A stretch of 30,495 bases of DNA from an uncultured Collinsella sp. (GCA_937989795.1 CALKBB010000308.1:1-30495); one strand, 5' to 3'. Numbered from the stretch's first letter, positions 7,954-16,507 are shown. Program-made: numbers and translations. Notes: generated by a model from the sequence alone, not told the origin.

Positions 7954-7979
7954 GGTGGGAGTTCTAGACCTTGTCGGCC

Positions 7980-9617
7980 TTAGTACATACCGCCGCCCTG
8001 CTGACCAGCGGTAGCAGCAGCGATTGCGTCCTCAAGCTGAGTGTTCTTGGGCACATCGGAGACGGTGGCCTCGGTGATGAGGATCAGGCTGGCGACAGAA
8101 GCAGCGTTCTGCAGGGTGACGCGGCTGACCTTGACGGGGTCGAGGACGCCCATCTCGATCATGTCGCCCCACTCGCCGTTGGCAGAGTTGAGACCCTGGC
8201 CGGCGGGCAGCTCGGCGACCTTGTCGACCACGACAGCGCCCTCAAAGCCAGCGTTCTTGGCGATGGTGGCGACCGGAGCGGTCAGAGCCTTCTTGACGAT
8301 GTCGACGCCGATCTTCTCCTCGGGGTCATCGATCTCGACGGCATCGAGCGCAGGAGCAGCGTCCATGAAGGCGACGCCGCCGCCAGCGACAATGCCCTCC
8401 TCGACAGCAGCGCGGGTGGCCTGCAGGGCGTCCTCGACGCGATGTTTGATCTCCTTGAGCTCGGACTCGGTAGCAGCGCCGACCTTGATGACGGCAACGC
8501 CACCGGAGAGCTTGGCCAGGCGCTCCTGGAGCTTCTCACGGTCGAAGTCAGAGGTGGTGTTCTCCATCTCGCCCTTAATCTGAGCGATACGGGCGTCGAT
8601 GGCCTCCTTGGAGCCAGCGCCGCCGACGACGACGGTGTTGTCCTTAGAGATGGTGACGGACTTAGCGGTACCGAGCATATCGGCGGTGATGTCAGCGACC
8701 TTCACGCCCAACTCGTCCAGGGCAGCCTGGCCACCGGTGAGGACGGCGATGTCCTCGAGAATGCGCTTGCGGCGATCGCCGTAGCCCGGGGCCTTGACGG
8801 CGCAGACGTTGAGGGCGCCACGGATCTTGTTGAGGACCAGGGTAGGCAGAGCTTCGCCGTCGATGTCCTCAGCGATGATGAGCAGGCCACGGCCAGCGCG
8901 CTGGACAGCCTCGAGAACGGGCATGATGTCCTGAACGCTGGAGATCTTCTGGTCGGTGATGAGGATGTACGGATCCTTCATCACGGCCTCCATGCGGTCG
9001 TTATCCGTGACGAAGTAAGCGGAGACATAGCCCTTGTCGAACTGCATGCCCTCGACGGTGTCGATGGTGATGTCGAACGTCTGGGAATCCTCGACGGTGA
9101 TGACGCCGTCCTTGCCCACGACCTCCATGGCCTCGGCGATCTTCTCGCCGACCTCGGGGTCACCGGCGGAGATGGTACCGACGGAAGCAATCTGCTCCTT
9201 GGTCTCGACCGGCTTGGCCTGCTTCTTCATCTCGGCGACGGCGGCGTTGACGGCCTTGTCGATGCCGCGACGGATGGCCAGCGGGTTGGCGCCAGCGGCG
9301 ACGTTGCGCAGACCGTCGTTGACGATGGCCTGAGCGAGCAGAGTTGCGGTGGTGGTGCCGTCACCCACGGTGTCGTTGGTCTTGGTGGCGACCTCCTTCA
9401 CCAGCTGAGCGCCCATGTTCTCGATGTTGTCCTCGAGCTCGATCTCCTTGGCGACGGAAACGCCGTCGTTGGTGATGGTCGGGGCACCGAACGTGCGCTG
9501 CAGCGCAACGTAGCGACCCTTGGGGCCCATGGTGACGGTAACGGCGTCGGCCAGAGTGTTGACGCCCTTGGCGAGCTTAGCGCGGGCATCGGTGTTGAAC
9601 GTAATGTTCTTTGCCAT
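7980..9617 (-). CDS. groEL: Chaperonin GroEL (60 kDa)
   Basis: ATP-driven double-ring protein-folding chamber. The 545-residue length is typical. Visible hallmarks are TMGPKGR (29-35), the nucleotide-binding GDGTTTAT near 85-92, the AAVEEGIVAGGG segment near 400, and a short Gly-Gly-Gly-Met-Tyr C-terminus in place of the usual longer GGM repeat. ATG at 9617 with GGAGG about 10 bases upstream. It follows groES by 96 bp on the same strand. A large palindrome lies just beyond its stop. Nothing in the coding sequence looks damaged. Confidence 0.99.
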   Translation of the reverse strand: MAKNITFNTDARAKLAKGVNTLADAVTVTMGPKGRYVALQRTFGAPTITNDGVSVAKEIELEDNIENMGAQLVKEVATKTNDTVGDGTTTATLLAQAIVNDGLRNVAAGANPLAIRRGIDKAVNAAVAEMKKQAKPVETKEQIASVGTISAGDPEVGEKIAEAMEVVGKDGVITVEDSQTFDITIDTVEGMQFDKGYVSAYFVTDNDRMEAVMKDPYILITDQKISSVQDIMPVLEAVQRAGRGLLIIAEDIDGEALPTLVLNKIRGALNVCAVKAPGYGDRRKRILEDIAVLTGGQAALDELGVKVADITADMLGTAKSVTISKDNTVVVGGAGSKEAIDARIAQIKGEMENTTSDFDREKLQERLAKLSGGVAVIKVGAATESELKEIKHRVEDALQATRAAVEEGIVAGGGVAFMDAAPALDAVEIDDPEEKIGVDIVKKALTAPVATIAKNAGFEGAVVVDKVAELPAGQGLNSANGEWGDMIEMGVLDPVKVSRVTLQNAASVASLILITEATVSDVPKNTQLEDAIAAATAGQQGGGMY

Positions 9618-9713
9618 GGTAGGTAATCCTCCAAAAGAAATGTGACTCGCGTCGCCGCTTCCGAGTCCTATGCGGCGGGCGCGTTCAAAGACGAATCAGA
9701 GATTCTGACGAGA

Positions 9714-10007
9714 CTAGGCCTCGACGACAGCGTAGATGTCGTCGGCGCGCATCAGCAGATACTTCTCGCCGTCGACCTTGACCTCGTTGCCACCGAACTT
9801 ACCGTAGATGACAACGTCACCGACCTTGACGTCCATGGGGATGCGCTCACCCTTGTCGTTGACCTTGCCGGCGCCCACGGCAACGATGGTGCCGCGCTGC
9901 GGCTTCTCCTGAGCGTTGCTGGCGATATACAGACCAGAAGCGGTCTTCTGCTCGGCCTCGTCGGGCTTGACCAGAACACGATCTGCAAGCGGCTTCAAAG
10001 ACGACAT
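9714..10007 (-). CDS. groES: Co-chaperonin GroES (10 kDa)
   Basis: Heptameric lid of the GroEL chamber. The 97 residues match the family: LKPLADRVLVKPDEAE at the N-terminus, the mobile loop with TASGLYI near 22-28, the roof loop, VKVGDVVIYGKFGG and a C-terminal DDIYAVVE. ATG at 10007 with a strong AGGAGGAG six bases upstream. It is the first gene of the groES-groEL operon. The upstream region has no convincing CIRCE or HAIR element by eye, so the mode of heat-shock control is unclear. A 211-bp palindrome lies about 140 bp upstream. Confidence 0.98.
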   Translation of the reverse strand: MSSLKPLADRVLVKPDEAEQKTASGLYIASNAQEKPQRGTIVAVGAGKVNDKGERIPMDVKVGDVVIYGKFGGNEVKVDGEKYLLMRADDIYAVVEA

Positions 10008-10144
10008 GCTTGTCTCCTCCTTTTTGGGCCGCGCGGTTATACCACGCGAATTAACCCTTTTTGTTTGCGTACGCGTTGAATGGTACCCACGAATGGCGGG
10101 TTATACAACACGGAGTCAAAAAATCTTATTTTTTGGCACTTAGA

Positions 10145-10355
10145 TTTTCTGAATGCCGGGGGATAACTTAGCGGTGGCTCCCGTGTGGCTCCGGAGGGGC
10201 GGGGCATAAGGTTTCCTGCTCGGGCAGTCCTGCTCGCACGAAGGCCACATTAAGCGGCTTTCGGCTCGTGCGGAACTCGCGATAAACCTTATGCCCCGCC
10301 CCTCCGGAGCCACACGGGAGGCAGGTTAACTAATTCGGGCCCGGCATTCAGAAAA
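10145..10355. repeat. 211-bp nested palindrome upstream of groES
   Basis: Outer arms of 16 bp (10145-10160 with 10340-10355, TTTTCTGAATGCCGGG) are perfectly complementary. Inner arms of 37 bp (10178-10214 with 10284-10320) are also perfectly complementary, joined by weakly paired spacers. The central 69 bp contain a smaller CGCACGA/TCGTGCG stem. The perfect arms mean recent origin, conversion between arms, or selection for pairing. The element lies between the end of the amidohydrolase transcript and the groES promoter region. Confidence 0.9.
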
Positions 10356-10427
10356 GTCAGTGCAGCAAAATGGCGATGCGGATGGAATGCACAAGATAGG
10401 GGCACGTTGTTGGGACGCGCTCTTTTA

Positions 10428-10494
10428 AGTTGCGGTGGAATAGTTCCTGTTTTTGGGCTTGAAGGCCGATTTTAGGGACTATTTCACCGCAACT
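10428..10494. repeat. 67-bp palindrome after the amidohydrolase stop
   Basis: Arms of 21 bp (10428-10448 and 10474-10494) of type AGTTGCGGTGAAATAGTCCC match with two differences that still allow G-U pairing in one strand. The 25-base centre has a small GGGCTTGAAGGCC fold. It begins 18 bases after the minus-strand stop codon at 10513, with no T-run following on that strand. Confidence 0.85.
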
Positions 10495-10512
10495 GAGGGG
10501 CGGGATGTGGGG

Positions 10513-12156
10513 TTAGCGCTCGTAAATCAAGTTGCCTGCCAGGTAGGTGGCCTGAACCTTGGTGGCTTGGAGCTCTTGGGGGTCAACGGTGAGCGGGTTT
10601 TGGTCCAGGACTACCAGATCGGCGTATTTGCCGGGCTCCAGGCTGCCGAGGTTTTGCTCGTCGCCCGCTGCGTACGCGCTGCCCAGGGTGTAGTTGCGCA
10701 GAGCCGTTGCTGCATCGATGCGCTCGCTCGGCAGCCAGCCGCCCTCGGGCCAGTGGCTTTTGGGGTCCTGGCGCGTGATAGCCGTGTAGAGCACGTTCAT
10801 GCTGGTAACGGGCGTGATAGGGCTGTCGGTTCCGAAGGCTTGGCGAATGCCGCGCTGCTTATAGGTTGCGAACGGCCACATGATGCGGCTGCGCTCCAGG
10901 CCCAGATCGCGCTCCGGTCCACCCGGGTCGAGTGTAATGTGGCAGGGCTGGCTCGAAGCAACCACGTTGAGCTTGCGCAGGCGGTCGATGTCCTCGGGCA
11001 AGAGGTTCTCCAGATGCTCGAGCGTGTTATGACCGTGCTGGGGCAGACCGTACAGGTCGGCGGCCTCCTCAAAGATATCGAGTGCGGCATGAATCGCACC
11101 GTCACCAATGACGTGGATGCGCACGGTGTGACCGCGCTCCGCGGCCGCCAGAACCAGTTTGCGCATGCGCTCAGCCGGGACCGTCAGACGGCCCTGGTCG
11201 CCCGGGAAGCGCGGATTGGTATAGGGCTCAGTGAGATATGCCGTGTGTTCGCTCGAAACGCCATCGAAGAACTGCTTAAAACCCGGCGCCGAAAGCAGCG
11301 CGTTGTTCGCGTAACGTACCTGCAGCTCTTCCAGACGCGACTGGTCATCCAGCAGCGTGGGAAACAGATGGGCACGAATGCCCAGCCTACCGGCCGTCTG
11401 CAATTTGTCGTAGACATCGTCGCGGATAAAATCGCAGCCCGGCATGGGCATGAGCGACATATCGCAGATCGAAGTAATACCCTGCTCGGCCATGCGCCTC
11501 ATTTGATCGGCGTAAGCGCTTGCGATGCGACCTTCGCCCAGCCACTCAAGGCAGCGCGGCAGCAGCTGCATGGCAGCCGCTTCGTGCGCAATGCCCGTGA
11601 GCTCGCCGCTTGCGTCCTTGTCGTAACTGCCGCCCGCTGGCGGCTCGCTGTCGCGCGTGACGCCGAGCGCCTCGAGTGCGCGGCTGTTGAGCCAAAGCGT
11701 GTGCCCGTCGCCCGAATACATAACGCAGGGACGATCGGGGAATGCTGCATCGAGCGACGCCTTGGTAGGATGCTCGGGCGGGTCCCAACGGTAGTCGCGC
11801 CAGCCCTGCGTCACAACCCAGGCGTCGTCGGGCAGATCCTGGGAAAACTCGAGCGCGTGTTGCACCAGTGCCGCCTCGGACGTACCCATATCCATGAGCA
11901 TGTACGGCGAGGAGCCGACCGAGGTATGGAAGAAGTGCAGATGAGCGTCATGGAAACCGGGGCAGACAAACTGCTCGCCGTAGTCGATAACCGGCGTGGC
12001 GGCAGGCGCGGCGGCAATCACGTCATCGGGCGCACCGACTGCGACGATACGGTCGCCTGCGATGGCAATCGCCAGCTCGCGGGCGGTATCGACGCCGTCT
12101 TGCGCGGTAAAGACGTTCTTGGAGCGGATAATCCGATCGATATGTTGCATGGACAT
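10513..12156 (-). CDS. Amidohydrolase family 3 (YtcJ-like) metal-dependent hydrolase
   Basis: A cytoplasmic TIM-barrel amidohydrolase of about 547 residues, of the broad YtcJ/DUF-type group with unproven substrates. Metal-binding motifs are in order: the HxH within PGFHDAHLHFFH (His72 and His74), a histidine in HVIGDGAIH, a second in LEHLEN, and the late aspartate in GTDSPITP. An N-terminal beta-sandwich and a C-terminal return strand (GKYADLVVLDQNP) complete the fold. Three nearby ATGs (12162, 12156, 12150) could be the start; further upstream in-frame residues read into the divergent promoter and were left out. It is divergent from the M20 peptidase. No signal peptide is seen. Confidence 0.85.
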   Translation of the reverse strand: MSMQHIDRIIRSKNVFTAQDGVDTARELAIAIAGDRIVAVGAPDDVIAAAPAATPVIDYGEQFVCPGFHDAHLHFFHTSVGSSPYMLMDMGTSEAALVQHALEFSQDLPDDAWVVTQGWRDYRWDPPEHPTKASLDAAFPDRPCVMYSGDGHTLWLNSRALEALGVTRDSEPPAGGSYDKDASGELTGIAHEAAAMQLLPRCLEWLGEGRIASAYADQMRRMAEQGITSICDMSLMPMPGCDFIRDDVYDKLQTAGRLGIRAHLFPTLLDDQSRLEELQVRYANNALLSAPGFKQFFDGVSSEHTAYLTEPYTNPRFPGDQGRLTVPAERMRKLVLAAAERGHTVRIHVIGDGAIHAALDIFEEAADLYGLPQHGHNTLEHLENLLPEDIDRLRKLNVVASSQPCHITLDPGGPERDLGLERSRIMWPFATYKQRGIRQAFGTDSPITPVTSMNVLYTAITRQDPKSHWPEGGWLPSERIDAATALRNYTLGSAYAAGDEQNLGSLEPGKYADLVVLDQNPLTVDPQELQATKVQATYLAGNLIYER

Positions 12157-12238
12157 CCCCATCTCTGGCAGAAAATTCAACACCCCCGAGTGTACTCCCC
12201 CGCCTCGGTTACAAAATGCCAAGCGGCAAACGGCAGCT

Positions 12239-12267
12239 TTGCCAGGCCAAGTGGCAGGTGGCATACT
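12239..12267 (+). promoter_or_regulatory. Promoter of the M20 peptidase gene
   Basis: TTGCCA (12239-12244) and CATACT (12262-12267) are separated by 17 bp, matching the sigma-70 consensus at 5 of 6 and 4 of 6 positions. Transcription would start near 12274, giving a leader of about 44 nt before the ATG at 12318. The region is shared with the divergent amidohydrolase. Confidence 0.5.
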
Positions 12268-12317
12268 GGAAAGAGCCTGTACGATTTTGCGATAAACCAG
12301 TAAGGAGCAAATCGACC

Positions 12318-13781
12318 ATGACGAAGACCAAGGCACAGCAGATTATGGCGGCGACCGAGGCTCGCGCGGCTGACGACGTCACCGCAGCCATCCAAGATAT
12401 CGCCGCCGAGTTTGAACCCTACATCATTAAGCAGCGTCGGCACTTCCATAAGCACCCGGAGCTGAGCCTCGCCGAAGAGCGCACGACTTCTGACATCGCC
12501 AACCAGCTCGACGCCATGAATATCCCCTACGAGCGTCCGCTCAAGACGGGCCTTGTGGCGACCCTTCGCGGCACCGCGCCCGACGCCTATCGCGAGGACG
12601 GCACGCCGCGCCGCCGCATCCTGCTGCGTGCGGATATCGACGCCCTGCCCGTCACCGAGCAGACCGGCGAGGATTTCTCCAGCGTCAACGAGGGCTGCAT
12701 GCACGCCTGCGGCCACGACTGCCACATCGCCATGATGCTCGGCACGCTGCAGATCCTGCGCCATATGACAGACGACATCCACGGCGAGGCCCGCATCGTC
12801 TTCCAGCCCAGTGAGGAAAACGGCCAAGGCGCCAAACTCATGATCGGCACGGGCGTGCTCGACGGCGTCGATGGTGCCTACGCCGCGCACATCTGGAGCG
12901 AGGTCGACGCCGGCACCGTAAGCTGCGAGCCCGGCCCGCGCATGGCCAATACCGACTGGTTCCGCATCGATGTCCGCGGTACCTCGTGCCACGGCGCCAT
13001 GCCCCAGCGCGGCCACGACGCCGTTATGGTTGCCGCCGAGATTGTCAACGCCCTGCAGACCATCGTCTCGCGCGAGATCAGCCCCTACGAGCCGGCCGTC
13101 ATCACCGTCGGCGAGCTGCACGGCGGCACCGCGCGCAACGTTATCGCCGGCACGGCCTACCTCGCCGGCACAGTACGCACCTACGGCGATTCAACCCACG
13201 AGGAAATGCCGGAGCTTATGCGCCGCATCGTGGAGCATACCGCGGCGGCCTTGGGCGCCGAGGCAGAGCTCACCGACTACACCATCGCCAACTACAAGGT
13301 CGAAAACGACGCGGCCTCGAGCGAGCGCTGCCGTCAGGCTGTAATCAAGTGCCTGGGCCCCACCGGCCAAGGCCATTATCGCGGCACGCTTTCGGGCGAG
13401 GATTTTTCGGAGTACCTGCGCCGTGTGCCGGGCGTGCTCGCCTTTGTAGGTACGCGCAACCCCAAGATTGGCGCCACGTACGCCCAACATTCTTGCTTCT
13501 ACAAGATCGACGAGACCGTGCTGGCAAAGGGCTCCATGGTGGCCGCCCAGTATGCTATCGACTTTTTGGCCGAGCCCACGCAAGAGGAGCTCGACGGCCC
13601 CGCGATCACCGCGGTCGCCGAAACCAACCCCGATCTGGCCGCCAAGTTGCGCTCTGCCAAGGCGACGACCGCCGAGGCTCGTGACGCCATCCACGACGCC
13701 CGCACGGCTCGCCATGCCGCAATCAAGGGCATCCACGAAGCCCGCGCCGCCGCTCGCCGCGAGGAGAAGCACGACGAGTAG
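12318..13781 (+). CDS. M20D-family amidohydrolase / aminoacylase-type peptidase
   Basis: A zinc-type hydrolase of the hippurate hydrolase / IAA-amino-acid hydrolase / AbgB group that removes acyl or amino-acid groups from N-acylated substrates; the exact substrate is unknown. The 487 residues contain RADIDALPVTE (104-114), MHACGHD with metal ligands Cys131 and His133, Glu166-Glu167 in PSEENGQG, His191, a dimerisation lid (about 215-325), and His391 in AQHSCFYKID. ATG at 12318 with AAGGAG upstream; earlier in-frame codons lie in the promoter. A 45-residue Ala/Arg/Glu-rich helical tail beyond residue 443 is unusual for the family. A terminator hairpin follows. Confidence 0.9.
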   Translation: MTKTKAQQIMAATEARAADDVTAAIQDIAAEFEPYIIKQRRHFHKHPELSLAEERTTSDIANQLDAMNIPYERPLKTGLVATLRGTAPDAYREDGTPRRRILLRADIDALPVTEQTGEDFSSVNEGCMHACGHDCHIAMMLGTLQILRHMTDDIHGEARIVFQPSEENGQGAKLMIGTGVLDGVDGAYAAHIWSEVDAGTVSCEPGPRMANTDWFRIDVRGTSCHGAMPQRGHDAVMVAAEIVNALQTIVSREISPYEPAVITVGELHGGTARNVIAGTAYLAGTVRTYGDSTHEEMPELMRRIVEHTAAALGAEAELTDYTIANYKVENDAASSERCRQAVIKCLGPTGQGHYRGTLSGEDFSEYLRRVPGVLAFVGTRNPKIGATYAQHSCFYKIDETVLAKGSMVAAQYAIDFLAEPTQEELDGPAITAVAETNPDLAAKLRSAKATTAEARDAIHDARTARHAAIKGIHEARAAARREEKHDE

Positions 13782-13818
13782 TCGTCACACCCATTCATAA
13801 CAGCCTGGCTGGAGCAAA

Positions 13819-13852
13819 GCGGGGGCGGATGTGTCGAAACGTCCGCCCCCGC
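13819..13852 (+). terminator. Terminator hairpin after the M20 gene
   Basis: Arms GCGGGGGCGGA (13819-13829) and TCCGCCCCCGC (13842-13852) form a perfect 11-bp stem with a 12-base loop, 37 bases after the M20 stop. Only a weak T-rich stretch follows. It also lies beyond the 3' end of the convergent minus-strand gene (stop at 13914) and may serve both strands. Confidence 0.65.
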
Positions 13853-13913
13853 TCATCTGTCAAGCGTTATTTCTACCATTTCTACCCCGTCCCCCAAATG
13901 GCAGGCGGCATGG

Positions 13914-15218
13914 CTACTCGTCCTGAGGGTCCTCGTCGGAACTTGGCTCAGGCTCAGGCTCGGGCTCGGGCGCCGGCTCAGGTGCAGGTGTCGGCTCCGG
14001 CTCAGGCACAGGCGCCGGCTCAGGTTCGGGCTCGGGCTCGGGCGCAGACGCGGTCTCGGGTGCAGGTGCCGACTCAGGCTTGGGCTCGGGCTCAGGCGCG
14101 ACATCCGGAACGCTGTAACCCGAGGGAGCGGACTTCTTCTCGAAGGGCAACACAAAAGTCAGAACGTCGTCCTTATCCTCATCGGCCCACTCGCTTGCAT
14201 AGCGTGCGGCCCAATAGCCAACGGCACGGTGCTTGAGCATCTTGCCAAAGACCGTAAGAAATACGGTGACGAACGCGATCAGCACCAGGAACAGTACAAG
14301 CGTGATGCCACCGCCGGTAACAATCGCCTCAATACCCGTAGGACGATAGTAGTAGCTATACATACCGACAGAGGCAATGGCGCCAAAGACGACCGTCAAG
14401 ATCCATGTGACAACGTTGGCGACCAGGCCCGTCAAAAACTCGGCGAGGAACGAAGCGCAGAACAGCTTGGTCTTGTTGTTCTTAAAGGCCGCCCAAACCT
14501 TATCGAGCGAAAACGCGCTCTCGACGCGACCGGTCACCGCAAAGTGCATCACGGCAATGTCGGCGAACATCTTAAAGAAGACCCCCAGGACCGCCGTGGC
14601 AATCATAGCCAGAACGAGCAAGCCAAGCGAGCCAAGCAGCGCAGCCTCGAGCGCATAAGAGCCGTAATACGAATACGAGCCCGCCGCGCCAATTACCACG
14701 CCCTCCACCAGCGAAAGCACTACACCGATCACGGGAATGGCAGCGATAACCTCGAGCACGACCGAGATAACGCTCGAAAAGACTCCGAGGCCAAACGACG
14801 TGGAACGCATCAACGGACGCTCCATGCCGTCATCGATCTTAAGCGACAGATCGCGACCCCACTCTATGCCAAAGCCCGAACCGCACACGCTCGCCACGTA
14901 GGCAGCCAAAAAGCCGATGGCAGCTGCAATACCGCCGATAACGGGGATGAACAGCACGAGCACCGACACGACACAGATAAGCGCCGGCAAAAAAGCGATC
15001 TGGCACACGCGCTGCAGCACGCCCGGAGTCTTGGTCATATCCTCAAACGCCTGAGCCGTGCAGCCCTTGGACGCGTTCGCGACAGGTTGAGGAACAAACT
15101 GCTGAGGCTGAGGCTGACCCTGAGGGGTGGAAGCTGCAGCACCGACATTGGGGGCACCACACACGCCGCAGAACTTGTCGTTATCGCCCATGGGGGCGCC
15201 ACACTGCGAACAGAACAT
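13914..15218 (-). CDS. Zinc-ribbon membrane protein with Pro-Glu-rich C-terminal tail
   Basis: Function unknown. About 434 residues. The N-terminus is a zinc ribbon, Cys3-x2-Cys6 and Cys17-x2-Cys20 (MFCSQCG...FCGVCGAP), followed by a Gln/Pro linker. The middle has several hydrophobic segments suggesting five to six membrane helices. From about residue 375 the tail is low complexity, mostly Pro-Glu and Pro-Ala pairs, ending in acidic Ser-Ser-Asp-Glu-Asp-Pro-Gln-Asp-Glu. I chose ATG 15218 because AAGGG lies nine bases upstream, whereas an earlier ATG directly abuts it. Similar zinc-ribbon plus membrane proteins are common in Actinomycetota. The tail may act as a rigid spacer. Confidence 0.8.
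   Translation of the reverse strand: MFCSQCGAPMGDNDKFCGVCGAPNVGAAASTPQGQPQPQQFVPQPVANASKGCTAQAFEDMTKTPGVLQRVCQIAFLPALICVVSVLVLFIPVIGGIAAAIGFLAAYVASVCGSGFGIEWGRDLSLKIDDGMERPLMRSTSFGLGVFSSVISVVLEVIAAIPVIGVVLSLVEGVVIGAAGSYSYYGSYALEAALLGSLGLLVLAMIATAVLGVFFKMFADIAVMHFAVTGRVESAFSLDKVWAAFKNNKTKLFCASFLAEFLTGLVANVVTWILTVVFGAIASVGMYSYYYRPTGIEAIVTGGGITLVLFLVLIAFVTVFLTVFGKMLKHRAVGYWAARYASEWADEDKDDVLTFVLPFEKKSAPSGYSVPDVAPEPEPKPESAPAPETASAPEPEPEPEPAPVPEPEPTPAPEPAPEPEPEPEPSSDEDPQDE
13923..14100. repeat. Imperfect 6-bp-unit repeat encoding the Pro-Glu tail
   Basis: The plus strand is a run of GGCTCA/GGCTCG/GGGCTC-type hexamers, which on the coding strand gives alternating Pro-Glu codons interrupted by Pro-Ala, Pro-Lys and Pro-Val. 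The unit is a multiple of three, so slippage would change tail length without breaking the frame. Confidence 0.75.
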
Positions 15219-15368
15219 CGAAATCATCCCTTCGTATCTAGAGCGAATCACCTGGATCGCAAACGATGTCTTTGGCATCATTATCACCCAATGTGAGGAC
15301 AAATACTCTTAGATGACGTATTTGCAACGCGCGAGGCGCTTTTCGATTGTTTGATGAGTGTGTCCGCG

Positions 15369-16391
15369 CTAGTTCGTGCCGCGGAAACCCTTGCCGACGA
15401 TCTCGGAGCTGTCGACGATCGTGATAAAGGCACCCGGATCGACTTCGCGCGCATAGCGGCGCAGTTGCACAGCCTCGCGACGGCTCAGCACGCTCATGAT
15501 CACCGTCACGCACTTGCCCGAGAAGGCACCATAGCCGCGACTGATGGTCGCCGTGCGGTTGAGATGCTTGACGATAAACTCCTCGACCTTAAGGGGCTCG
15601 GAACAAATGACCGTGCAGACCTTACGAAGGTGAATGCTCTCGATGGCTTTGTCGACCACAAGCGTCTTGGCAAACAGGCCGAGCACGCAATACAGACCGA
15701 CACGCGGGCCGTACAAGAAGGCCGCGATGGCCACGATGCCGATATCGACCAGCAGCAGGGCGCGGCCAATCTCGAGCGTCGTGCGGCGCTTGAGGATCAT
15801 GGCAAGAATGTCCGTGCCACCCGTCGAGGCGCCGATATCAAAGACGATGGCGCTGCCGAGCGCCGGCAGAATCACGGCAAAGCACAGGTCGAGCCACATA
15901 TCGCCCGTCATCGAGACATCGGTCGGGATAAAGAGCTCGAAAAGCGAAACATAGGCGGACAGCGCAAACGAGGCGAAGACACTCCACAGGATTGCCTTGC
16001 GCTCCAAAAAGATAAAGCCCAAAACGACGAGAACCGCGTTGATAATCCACATAAAGACGCCGACGGGCAGGGTCGGGAACAGCGTGGACAGAATAACCGA
16101 CACGCCCGAGGTGCCGCCAAAAGCAAAGTGATTAGGGGTTTTAAACGCAACGATGGCAAAAGCCGTAAGAATCAGGCCCAGATTGAGCTCGGCGAAAAAG
16201 CGCGGGAAGCCTGGCTCCTGGCTACGCTTTTGGCCGGCACGCTCGCCGCGCTCGATATCGGTGCGATCAACCACGCGCTCCATCGGCACCACGGGAGGAC
16301 GATGCACCTCCTCGGCAGCTCGCGATGCCGCCTCTGCCGCGGCAGCCTCAATTGCCCATGCCTGGCTTTCTGTTTCGTGCTCGTCAGCCAT
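15369..16391 (-). CDS. YitT family membrane protein (DUF161 + DUF2179)
   Basis: A 340-residue multi-pass membrane protein of unknown transport or sensing role. The first 65 residues are Ala/Glu-rich and soluble. Five to six hydrophobic segments follow (about 70-230), with GGTSGVSVI near residue 93 and GASTGGTDIL near 168, the two glycine-rich repeats of the family. The C-terminal DUF2179 domain (about 250-335) is soluble and contains YGAFSG and a VDPGAFITIVD segment. The N-terminal extension is longer than in Bacillus YitT. ATG at 16391 with GAGGGG upstream. It stands alone, with terminator-like elements before it. Confidence 0.9.
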   Translation of the reverse strand: MADEHETESQAWAIEAAAAEAASRAAEEVHRPPVVPMERVVDRTDIERGERAGQKRSQEPGFPRFFAELNLGLILTAFAIVAFKTPNHFAFGGTSGVSVILSTLFPTLPVGVFMWIINAVLVVLGFIFLERKAILWSVFASFALSAYVSLFELFIPTDVSMTGDMWLDLCFAVILPALGSAIVFDIGASTGGTDILAMILKRRTTLEIGRALLLVDIGIVAIAAFLYGPRVGLYCVLGLFAKTLVVDKAIESIHLRKVCTVICSEPLKVEEFIVKHLNRTATISRGYGAFSGKCVTVIMSVLSRREAVQLRRYAREVDPGAFITIVDSSEIVGKGFRGTN

Positions 16392-16507
16392 TACGGCAAC
16401 CCCTCGTTAACAATTTGGAAACAATGCGCCCATTAGGGTAACGCGGAACGCGACGATTGCAACCCCTAGTTAGACGAGCGGTATGCCTACATCGGGGGCA
16501 TACAAAT

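Larger units (their letters stand above)
7606..7979. other. Intergenic stretch between groEL and the ribU leader
   Basis: No gene is supported here. It holds the ribU promoter at its left end, then two palindromic elements (7690-7756 and 7811-7953, entered separately), and 27 bp to the groEL stop. Short open frames across the palindromes have no ribosome binding site and no recognisable product. Confidence 0.7.
10008..10512. other. Intergenic stretch between the amidohydrolase and groES
   Basis: No gene is supported in these 505 bp. From left to right it contains the groES leader with two GTATAACC repeats (either could supply a -10 box, but no paired -35 is convincing), a giant palindrome (10145-10355), and a second 67-bp palindrome (10428-10494) directly after the amidohydrolase stop. 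Confidence 0.75.

Noticed and set aside
7971..9626. 551-codon open frame on the plus strand opposite groEL
   Set aside because: It mirrors groEL codon for codon; the Asp/Gly/Leu-rich product is the usual antisense shadow of a high-GC gene and has no ribosome binding site.
10133..10159. CIRCE-like pair upstream of groES (TTGGCACTT, 9 bases, GAATGCCGG)
   Set aside because: The spacing is right, but only about 12 of 18 bases match and the right half belongs to the outer arm of the giant palindrome; too weak to call an HrcA site.
10453..12303. 616-codon plus-strand open frame opposite the amidohydrolase
   Set aside because: Shadow of the real minus-strand gene, which has clear metal-binding motifs; the plus-strand product has no recognisable domain.
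12177..13121. 314-codon minus-strand open frame opposite the M20 gene
   Set aside because: Antisense shadow; it would also run through the shared promoter region.
13829..14236. Plus-strand frame with Ala-Gln-Ala-Arg repeats
   Set aside because: It is the reverse reading of the Pro-Glu tail repeat, not an independent gene.
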